A stretch of DNA of 64,000 bases, taken from the NCBI GenBank assembly GCA_025594325.1, contig JANHCV010000004.1, forward strand, positions 1,116,001 to 1,180,000. The letters run 5' to 3'. Below, piece after piece: positions 53,433-63,000 of this stretch. Position numbers and translations under genes: made by a program. Within the stretch, counting starts at the first letter, position 1, and each line of letters begins with the position of its first letter. Source of the DNA: Blastocladiella emersonii ATCC 22665 (Eukaryota > Blastocladiomycota > Blastocladiomycetes > Blastocladiales > Blastocladiaceae). The notes under the pieces were generated by a model. That model ran no database searches. It was given only the letters and a program-made list of their open reading frames with translations, and was not told the origin of the DNA.

Positions 53433-54491
53433 ATGGCCCGCAATTCTGCCAACCTGTTCTCGGCGCTCGCGGTCGAGACCGAGGCCGAGGAGTTCACGGT
53501 GGTGCCCGTGACCGAGGTGCAGGTCGACGCGCTCGTGGCGCTCAAGATCATCAAGCACGCCAAGGAGCAGTACCCGCACGCGGTGACGGGCGCGCTGCTC
53601 GGCATGGACATGGACGGCGTGATGCAGGTGACGCAGTCGTACCCGTACCTGGCCAAGGCGCGCCGGTCGCACGGCGACGAGGAGGACGACTCGGCCGAGC
53701 TCGACGAGACGTACCAGGTCGAGATGCTGCGCTGCCTGCGCCAGGTCAACGCCGACGCCAACACGGTCGGGTGGTACCACTCGTCGCCGCTGTCGCACTT
53801 CCTGCACCACTCGTGGGTCACGATCCAGAGCGACTTCCAGACCACCATCCCGCAGGCGATCGTGCTCGAGTACGACCCATTGGCCTCGCAGACGGGCGCC
53901 CTGTCGCTGCGCGCCTTCCGCCTCACCGAGGCCTTTGTCAAGCTGTTCAAGGGCAAGCCGCGGTCGTCGATCGTGTCGGACGCGGTCACCGCGTCGGGCC
54001 TGCTCGAGGACGGCCTGCTCGAGGAGCTGCCCGTGTCGATCCGCAACTCGCACCTCGTGTCGGCGTTCCTGTACGCCAACAACCTGACGGCGCACACGGT
54101 CGCCGCGCCCATGCCCGGCGTCTCGCGCGAGGCGTACACGGCCAAGCACGCGTCGGGCCTGCTCGACACGCTCGACTCGTACGCGTCCGAGCAGACGCGG
54201 TACTCTGGGTGGCACCGCGTGCACCAGCGCGAGAAGGGCCGCATCGAGTCCATGGTCGCCCGCAAGCGCCAGGAGAACCCCGAGGAGGCCGACGCCATGC
54301 TCAAGCAGATGACGGCGCGTCTGCCCAACGAGCCGCCCAAGCTCGACTCGCTCCTCCTCGCCCAGCAGGTCGACCAGCACTCGGACCTCATCGAGGGCTT
54401 CCTCGCCCCCGCCGTCCTCTCGGTCGAGCTCTCGCGCGCCGCCGTCCCCGTTGCGCCTGCCGCTGCCGCTGAGACTGCCGCCGCCGAGTAA
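53433..54491 (+). CDS. Translation initiation factor eIF3 subunit h
   Basis: A single exon of 352 aa, the usual size of eIF3h. The frame is open upstream to 53358, but ATG at 53433 gives the expected short lead-in. The MPN domain occupies about residues 27-165: VQVDALVALKIIKHA, VTGALLGMDMDG and GWYHSSPLSHFLHHSW. The zinc-binding JAMM residues are not complete, as expected for this non-catalytic MPN subunit. The second half has FLYANNLTAHTVAA, the YSGWHRVHQREKGRIESMVA helix and LDSLLLAQQVDQHSDLIEGF, typical for eIF3h. It is a structural part of the eIF3 core that binds the 40S subunit. The C-terminus is an Ala/Val/Pro-rich tail. Confidence 0.95.
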   Translation: MARNSANLFSALAVETEAEEFTVVPVTEVQVDALVALKIIKHAKEQYPHAVTGALLGMDMDGVMQVTQSYPYLAKARRSHGDEEDDSAELDETYQVEMLRCLRQVNADANTVGWYHSSPLSHFLHHSWVTIQSDFQTTIPQAIVLEYDPLASQTGALSLRAFRLTEAFVKLFKGKPRSSIVSDAVTASGLLEDGLLEELPVSIRNSHLVSAFLYANNLTAHTVAAPMPGVSREAYTAKHASGLLDTLDSYASEQTRYSGWHRVHQREKGRIESMVARKRQENPEEADAMLKQMTARLPNEPPKLDSLLLAQQVDQHSDLIEGFLAPAVLSVELSRAAVPVAPAAAAETAAAE

Positions 54492-54804
54492 CCTCGTTCG
54501 TGTCTACCCTATCCTCTCCCAATTTGATCGTTTTTCGTTTTTGCTGCTCCCTCAAATCGTGTCTCTCTGCCTGATCGTGATGGGGACAGTAAATATGAAA
54601 GCGCCGCCGCCAGCCAGCGTGGCCGTGTGCCAAGACCGGGGGTGCCCCACGCACGGTGCGAGCGTGGAAACTCGAAGTCTCGAAGAAGAACCCTCTGCGC
54701 CGCGCAGCTCGCCTCGCCCCGCACCTTCATAAGGGCCCCGCCGCCCTCGCTCTCCCTCCCTCTTCCCCCTCAAACCTGCAACGTATCAAGCAAACAAGCA
54801 AGAA
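54492..54804. other. Intergenic spacer
   Basis: 313 nt between eIF3h and the senescence-domain gene; T-rich near 54530 (probable 3' end of eIF3h), then the promoter of the next gene. No named motif is seen. Confidence 0.35.
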
Positions 54805-56927
54805 ATGACGACCATCACGCCGCCTGCCCTGCCCAGCCGCGACGGCGCCGCCGCTGCCGCTGCCGCCACGTCCCCGACGACCTCGGAGACGGACCTGGCG
54901 AGCTGGGGCGAGGCCGAGCGCCTGCTGCTCGTGCACAACGCGCGCGTGCTGTCGTTCCCGGCGACGCAGGCCGAGACGGCGGCGCCCGCGCAGGCCATCC
55001 ACGGCCGCGTCGGCGAGCTGCGCGCCCAGGGCCTGCTCGAGGTGTTCAACGTGATGCTCGACGCCGTTGCCTCGGCGACCACGTCGGCCCAGGTCCACGC
55101 CAAGCACGTTGAGCTGGTACGTCTTAGTGTGCTTGATCGCCGTTGATCTGATCCGATCACTGACCGACCCGCGCAACCCCGTAGACGATGCTCACGGTGC
55201 CCGCGCAGCACCAGGGCGCCGAGCCGTTCCAGCTGCCGCTGTTGCAGAGCATTGCCGTGGTGCGCGAGGGTCCCGCGTCGTTCCTGGTCCCGCTGCCCGC
55301 GGCCAACTGCATCTTCCGCATCGAGGTGGCCACGCCCGACACGGACGAGCTCGACGCCCTCGTCGACCTGCTCACCCACTACACGGCGCTCGACGAGCCC
55401 TCAACCAAGTTCCGCAACACGGTGGCGCTGGTCGGGCCCACGGGCCAGGTCGTCGGCACGCTCGCCGAGGGCGTCGACCTCGACGCGCACTCGGTGACGG
55501 CCGGCGCCAAGGGCCCCGTGCTCCTCACCCGCACCGTCACCTCGACCAACGTGCCGGGCGAGGCCGACAAGGTGCAGTGGACCGTCGCCGAGGCGCCCAA
55601 GGAGGAGGTGGACCGTGCGGCGGCTGTCGGCGGCGCCGTGGCGTACCCGGACGCGTCCATCGAGGAGAAGATCTTCCGCGGGTCCGTGCTCGTCGGCGAC
55701 CTGCTCATCCAGGGCGCCGGGCTCCTCAGCCAGGGCATCGTGCGCGGCTCCGAGAACATCAAGGACTCGGTCCGCCCCAACGAGAAGCCGCTCGAGTTCA
55801 CCCCGCAGACCCGCGGCCAGCTCGAGACCGCTAAGAAGGTGTCGTCCGCCGCGGTGCAAGGTGCGTGGGACTCTACTTCTTCATTCTCGACGTCGACGTC
55901 GACGACGCGCAGCGGCACGACGCTTGGCGGCGGCGGGATCGACGCGCGCTCGCTCGCAGCCGTCGCGGCCAGCTACATGCACCGTGCGCTGCTCGCGTGG
56001 ACCCTGGTCTCGACCATCTGGCGCAGCACCTCGGTCCAGCTGCAGTCGTCGTCCCGCCACATGCCGCTGCGCGCCCGCGCGCACGTCTACCTCGAGCGCG
56101 CGATCCTGGTCCTAATCTCCCTCGTGTGGCTGTCTGTAGCCACGGGGGCCCTGGTGGCGGGCGCCGTGACGGTGGCGTCGACGGTCGGCAGCGCCGTGGC
56201 GGCCAAGATGGGCGGCGACGGCGCCGGCGGGTTCCCCGCCGACAGCAAGCGCGCGCGCACGCTCAAGGTGACCAGCACCATCATCAAGTCGCTCGCGGTC
56301 CTCGGCGACCGCGCGTCCACGTCCGGCCGCATGGTGCTCAAGGCGACGGGCCAGGGCGCCGCGACCATCATCGAGCGCAAGTACGGCGCCGAGGCCGGCG
56401 CCGTCGCCCGCGACGTCGCGCTGATCGGCGATAACGCGTTCGTCGTCTACTTTGACAGCAAGGGCCTGCGCCGTGTCGTCCTCATGTCCGGCGCCAAGAC
56501 CGCCGTCCACGAGCTTTCGGAGAAGACCAAGGCGCTCGACGTCAACGGTAACCCGGTCCCCGCGAGTGCCGCCGCCGGCCCCGTCTTCACCACCTCCTCG
56601 GCCACCACCACCACGGGCGCCGCGCCGCCCGCCAACGCCGCCGACTTTGCCGCCTCGGCCATGGCCTTCGCCCAGGATAAGGGCCCCAAGGTCGCGGCCG
56701 CGGTCCAGGAGCACGCGCCCAAGGTTGCCGCTGCGGTCGCCGAGCACGGGCCCAAGGTCGCCGCCGCCGTCGCGTCGGGTGCCTGGTCGCTGTGGACCGC
56801 CGTCAGCGCCCAGATGGCCGCGTCGTCGGCCGCGAGCGCTGCGCACGCGCAGTCGGGCGCCGCTCCCGCTGGTGCGGCGGCGAGTCCGGCTGCCGCGGCC
56901 ACGTCGCCCACGGCTAAGGCTCCCTGA
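54805..56927 (+). CDS. Senescence/spartin-domain protein
   Basis: Exon 1 is 54805-55116, exon 2 is 55185-55860 and exon 3 probably starts at 56140, giving 591 aa. The senescence (spartin-associated) domain begins IEEKIFRGSVLVGDLLIQGA and continues SENIKDSVRPNEKPLEFTPQ, AKKVSSAAV, then ATGALVAGAVTVASTVGSAV and KYGAEAGAVARDVALIGDNA. The last 120 residues hold three repeats of the type HAPKVAAAVAEHGPK. The segment 55861-56139 has good splice borders (GTGCGT...CTGTAG with a CTAAT branch-like site) and removing it restores continuity of the domain. It is 279 nt, open and in frame, so a 684-aa form is also possible. Spartin relatives bind lipid droplets and carry lipids in animals; plant ones act in ageing and stress. 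Confidence 0.85.
55861..56139 (+). other. In-frame intron / possible exitron
   Basis: 279 nt, divisible by three and without stop codons in the gene's frame, bounded by GTGCGT and CTGTAG with CCTAATC 28 nt before the end. Most other introns here are 43-80 nt, so it is unusually long. Confidence 0.6.
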
Positions 56928-57064
56928 GCGAGCGTGACGATGTCCCTCTCCCTCTCCGACCCTCTCATTTGTACATACGACCTCCCGCGATACAATGAAA
57001 ACGCTTTCCAGTGATCATCAAAACGGCTGTTTATATCAGAGTCAGATTACAAGTCAACCATTTA
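56928..57064. other. Convergent 3' spacer
   Basis: 137 nt between two stop codons of converging genes; AT-richer, presumably holding both poly(A) sites. Confidence 0.4.
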
Positions 57065-60000
57065 TCAGCCGAGATGCGTGAGTAGCGCGGCGCCCGCGAG
57101 CGTCAGCGTGGGTACATGCGCCGCGTCCTCCATGAGCATGGCGACGCACGCGACCTGGGTCTCGCGCGACACCTCCGAGTACACAGGCAGCGTGAGCGTG
57201 CGTGTCGCCTTGGTCCCAGTCCCGAGCGCGGCCGCGGGCACGTAGCTCAGGTACACGGTGACGAGCATGGCCGACGGCGTCGACGGCGACGGGACGGGCA
57301 CGAGCCGGCCGCTTTCGACCACGGCGCCCTGCAGCCACAGGTCCTTGACGACGATCACCGGCGCCTCGCTCACCCCCGCGCCCGCGAGCCCCGGCGGGCC
57401 CTGCGCCGACACCCACCCGACGAGCACGAGGCTGTGGATCGGGACCTTGAGCGCGGCGGCCGCGAGCTGCTGGAACACGCACAGGAACCCGGCGGGCGAC
57501 GGCATCGCGAACGTCACGTCGCCGAGCCGCGTGCCGGGCGCGAGCGCCGGGCCGAGCTTCTCGCACGCGTCCTGCAGCGCGGCCACGCTGTCGAGCGACT
57601 TGCCGAGATCGCGCGGGTACGCCATCAGGTTCGGCTGCGGGACCAGCGACTGCCAGTCCTCGGGCGTCGTCGACATGGTGATGGCCTCGGCGAGCGCTGG
57701 GTCTGCGTCGGGGGAGGATGATTTGAGCAACGCAAGGCGCCGCTGGATTGCGTCGACCGCGGCCAGCATCCCCGCGTACTGCTGCGCGAGGAGTTTGGCG
57801 AGAGGTGAGCGGAGTTTGCTGGTCGCGACGGCGGGTTTCGGCGCGACCTTGGCCTTCCACTGCGCGAGGAATGCGGCGACGGGGCCGGTAACGGGGCCAC
57901 CGGTGCGGGCCGACGCGGCGCGGGCCGCTGGCCGACCTGCAGGCGCGGTGGTGGGCACGGCCGACTGCCGCATGAGCCGCTTGGTGAGGTCAATGGCCTC
58001 GCGGACGCGGATCGCGTCGACGGTCGTGTGGACGTTGGGCGGGAGCTGCAAGACGACGTGGTCCTTGAGCTCCCCGCGGACCTGGTCGAGCGCGGCGTGG
58101 AAGTCGGCGAACGAGTCGGACGCGGGCAGGGCGAACCCGCGCAGCAGCTTGCGCGACGGCATGCGGTTGTTGGACCCGAGCACGTCCTCGTGCAGGATGC
58201 CGTCGATGAGGAGCCGCAGCTTGGCCGCGTCGACGGGCACGTCGATGCGCCCGCCGTACACGAGCTGCGTGAGCCCGCGCAGCAGGACCGTGTCGCGCTG
58301 GAGCAGCCGCGAGATGGACGCGAAGTCGCCGGCGCCGAACTCGTAGTACTTTTGCCACGCCTGCGGAAGGAAATTGCGCCGCTCCTGCATCACCGTGTGG
58401 AACCACGTCACCAGGAACTGCAGCTGCGCCTCGCGGATCGACCCCGCCGACTTGCCCGGCAGCGCCGACAGCGTCTGCGCGAGGTTGCGGTGGAACCCGG
58501 GCAGCACCTGCACGTTGACCAGCGAGCACTGCTCGACGAGCTCGACGGGGAGCGTGATCGTGTTGACCTCGCACGACAGGATGAACCGGAACGAGGCCGG
58601 CGCGGCCTTGGCCGACTGCAGCAGCGCGATGGCCGTCGGGATCCACGTCGGCAGCGCCTGCAGGTTCTGCACGAACACGAGCGTCCCCTGCTCGATGGCC
58701 CGCGTCACGGCCTCGGTCGCCGCGGCCTCCATGCCCTGCCCGAGCGACACGACCGCGGCCTGTTCGTTGACCACGTCGCCGAGCAGCGTAAGCGGGTTGA
58801 CACCGGGGTGGACGAACATGAGCACGGGGCCCTGGCCCGACGAGACGAGCTTGGACGGCTCGACGGGCGCGGATCCGAGCCGGCTCTGCACCAGCCGTAG
58901 CAGCTCGCTGTACAGCGCGTCGGGGACCAGGGCCTGCGTGAGCAGCGCGAGGTGCAGCGGGTTTGAGACCAGGCCCGCGCCGTCGTGTTCGCGCGCAATG
59001 AACTGGCGCCACTTGGTCTCGTTCTCGGCCAGCGTGCCGAGCGGGACGACGCCCTGCAGGCACTGGATCGCGTCGCGCTGCGTCTCGTTGATCCACGACG
59101 GGAGCGACCCGCCACCGCGAGCGGCGCCATCGCCCTCGCCCAGGCGGAGACCACACAGCGTCTCTACCTCGACGGGCGTCGCCTCGCCCGTGGCGAGGAG
59201 CAGGTTGAGCCCGAACGCGACGTGGTGGCCCGCGTCGATGCCCGTCGTGACGTGCAGGTACACGAGCTTGGCAAACGACTCGAGCAGCTGGCGCATGCGC
59301 TGCGGCTGCATCTTGCGGTCGACGGGGCACGGGTGTGCGGCAATGGCGGCCTCGTACCACGCCAGGAACGAGCGCAGGCTGAAGCGGTAGTGCGGGTGCA
59401 CCTCGGCGAGCTTGCGAACGAGAAAGTAGATCTGCGTGATGCGCTGCAGCGTCTCCGAGTACTGCGCCTGCTGGCCCTTGAGCTGGGCCTGCAGCTCGCG
59501 CGACTGCGCCAGCGACTGCGACACGATCTGGCCCTGCTCTTTCGCCGCCATGAGCGACTGGAACAGCTTCTCGTTGGACAGAATGTCGCCGTCGCTCGAG
59601 CTCAGGTCCTGCAGCAGCTGCGTCTCGAAGTGGATCAGCTTGGCTCGCAGGTCCTTTTCCTGCTGCTCCAGCTCGGTCAGCTGCCCGATCACCTCGGGCG
59701 TGTCCCTGGACGTGACGATGCGCAGCAGCCGCGACGTCAGGCCCTCGGCGGTCGTCGACCAGCACAGCTGCGCGACCGACCCGAACAGCTCGTCGGGCAG
59801 CTTCCACCCGGCGAACGGCGTGTACAGCATGATGCGGAACCGCTCGTGCACCTCGATCTGCTTCTCGCCGAGCGTGAAGATGACGCGGCCGTGCGACGAC
59901 GTGAAGTCGCGGCGCAGGATCGGGTACAGCCACGGGTGCACGTCGTTGGGCGTCACGTCCATGAGCAGGATCGTGTGGCCGAGCCGGATCGCCATCTCGA

Positions 60001-63000
60001 CTTCCTTGACGTACGTGTCGGCGAGGACCGAGATCACCTTGGGCGCGAGCACCGTCTGGATGCTCGACATGCCGAGCCCGTTGCCGTCCGCGACCCAGAA
60101 CGTGCCCGCGGCGTTGAGCTGCGCCATGGTCAGGTTCTCGCGCGAAATGAGCTCCTCGATCGCGGGCATGGCAAAGTCCTCGGCGAAATCGTCGGAGAAG
60201 CGGAACGCCGGGATCCCGAGCGTCGCAGCCCACCGCTGCATGAGCTCCTGGCGCTCCTGCTCGGGCAGGTTCGAGCACCACACGCTGTACATGGCGCAGC
60301 ACAGCGCGACGTGGTCGAGCGTCGACAGCTTGACGTTGATCTCCTCGAGCTGCAGCAGCCACCGCTGCTCCTCGGACAGCAGCGTGTCGAGCAGGGCGCG
60401 CGCGCGGTCCAGGTTCTTGTTGGTCACCCCGAGCCCCAAGGCCAGCTTTTGCGCCTCGCCCGTCTTTTCCGCAAACTCGACCTTGAGCTTGGCCACGGTC
60501 TCGTCGACCGAGAGCACCGCCTGGTGCAGCTCCTCGATCCGCTTGCGCGACTGGTCGAGCGACGCGTTGACCTTGTTGAGCTGGTTCTGCAGCGGCTGCA
60601 CACGCTCAATCACCTTGGAGTACTCGAGGTTGGCCACGACCCAGACGGCGAGCGGTGCCGCGGCCACGGAGCTCTTGCGCACGTTGGCCTCGACGAATGA
60701 GTCGGGCTTCTGCTTCATGAGCTGCTCGACCTGGCCGCGCGTCGCCGGCGTGATGTTGCGCGCGTTGAAGTTGAGCACCTCGTCCTTGAACGAGCGCTTG
60801 CCGAGCACGCTCTTCATGGCGGCCCACGACACGTCCTGCTGACCGAGCAGCCGGAGCACGCCCTCGAGCACATCACGGACCGCGGCGGGCGGCGCGCGCA
60901 GCGAGCGGACCTCGGTGAGGTGCTCCGACTTGATGTCGCTGACGGCGGACTTGGCCTTGGCCAGCAGCGGCTCGACATTGAGCAGCTCGTTCTGGATCTG
61001 CTCCTTTTGCGCCTGGATGCTGACCTCCTCCTTGGACAGCTGCGCCGTCAGCTGCTCCATCTCCGTCTTCTGCGTCGACACGTTCATCATGGTCTCGGTG
61101 ATCTGCTTGAGGTACGAGTCGGCCTGCGTCTGCTTCTCCTGCAGCTCGCGCGCCTGGCGCGCCGCGTCGCGCGACAGCTGGTCGACGGCCGACTTGGTTG
61201 ACTTGAGCTTGTCCATGCCCGACTGCAGGAACGTCTGGCGCCGGTTGAGCCGGTCCGCGAGCCGCGCGTGGATCGACTTGGCCTGGCCCACAACCTGCGT
61301 CAGATGCGCGGGCGACGAGTGCGGGTGGTCGCGGTAAATGGCCGCGAGCGCCTCGGCCTGTGCGGGGGCGAGCGGGCGGCAGATGGCCTCGACGGACGCT
61401 GCGTCCCAGTCGTTCCACTGCAAGAAAGTGCTGCGCGTGAGGAACAGTGGGAACCCGGGCAGCCACTCGGGGTTCATGTTGACGAGCACGACGCGCATGT
61501 TCGCGATGCACTGCGCGAGCACGTAGTCGCCGAGCGACCCGACGTGCCCCGAGTTCTGGTGCGCCGTCTCGGCGTCGGTCATGTCGGGCAGCAGGTCGGT
61601 CGCGGCCCGCGCAAAGATCTGGTGGATCGCGTGGTAGTACTCGGCTGTCGGGCATGCCTGCGGCTCGATGATGAGCAGCTGGCGCTGGCCGCGGACCCCC
61701 GTCGCCGCGATCACCTCCTTGAGCTGCGTCTGGAACGCCTGCAGCGACGCCGTGCGGTGGTAGTGGATCCGCGTGCATAGGAGCTGCAGCCGGCCGCACA
61801 GCGCGACGAGGGTCGGGACCGCCGGGATCCCCTGGCGGAACTGCAGGTGCACGACGGGGAGCGGGCCGGTGAGCGCGTCCATGAGGCTCAGGTAGTAGGA
61901 CCGGAACTGCAGCGTCCCGGCGATGTTGTCGACCTGGACGGCCTCGTCGAGGGCGAGCTCGCTGCCGTTGGCCGCTGCCGCGCTCGACGACACGAGCGAG
62001 CCAAACTCGGACATGAGCGCCGCTCGCACAAACTCGCCGTTGTTGGGCGCAACGAGCTCGCCGGCGCGGTCGAGAAACGCGACCGTTGCAGCCTCGTCAA
62101 GCGGGGCTCTAGCCGCAGCGGCCGAGCGTTCGAGCAGCAGCTCGAGACACTTCTTCGCGCCGAGGGGGTGGCGCGCGCACAGGTCGCCGAGGACGGACGA
62201 GAAACGCGCAGCGAGCCGCGAGTCGATGCCGCTCTGCCGCATCACCGCGAGCGCGTCGCGCGCGAACGCGTCCTGGCTCGGCTTGTCGATCTGCACGGCG
62301 CGGAACTTGGTGAGCAGGCGCGAGTTCATGGCCGCCGTAGCCGTGGCCGTGCACAGCACGCGCAGCCCGCGGACGTGGATCCACTCGAGCGTCTTTGGGT
62401 GATGGAACCCGCCGTGCTGGATGAGCTGGTGCAGGAGCTGGTGGAGCTGCACCGAGCGGTACTGGTCGACGCACGGGAGGTCCACGTCGCACACGTATAG
62501 CGCGAGACCGCCGTCCGGCGACACGTGCGGGGTCAGGTAGCACCCGTCAAGGCCCGTGGTCACGCTGCAGTGCTGGAGCAGCGCAGCCACGACGTGGTCG
62601 GCGACCGTCTCGCGCGTGCACTGGATCCACAGGCCCTTGCCCGCGCCGAGGTCGACGAGCTTGCGCTTGCGGCCGCTCGCGAGCGAGCCGACGACGAGGT
62701 TGTGCCGCGACTCGCTCGCCACAGGGAACGTGCTGGTCAGGAACACGATGGCGAGGCGACTGACCGTGGCCGGGGACGCGAACTGGAGCGAGTCGGCGAC
62801 AAACACAAAGTTGACGTTGGCCTCGAACTTGATGCGCTCGCCGTTGGGCATGGTGAGCAGGCGGTTGTCGTCGAGAACCGAGTTGAGCGCCTCGATCCAC
62901 TCGGGGTCAATGTCGCCGTCGAGCACGATCAGGTGGTGCGCCTCGGGCGCCGCCACGGTCTCGCGCGAGTACATGGTCAGGACGCCGTCGTGCCACTCGC

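Noticed and set aside
52589-54391. 600-codon minus-strand frame spanning NSF start and eIF3h
   Set aside because: Only its end matches the NSF N-terminus (exon 1); the rest is antisense to eIF3h and to the shared promoter.
53433-54491. JAMM deubiquitinase instead of eIF3h
   Set aside because: The full zinc-binding motif is not present, and length and C-terminal half match eIF3h.
57990-60362. 790-codon minus-strand frame overlapping dynein
   Set aside because: Out-of-frame shadow of the dynein-2 heavy chain; no motif of its own.
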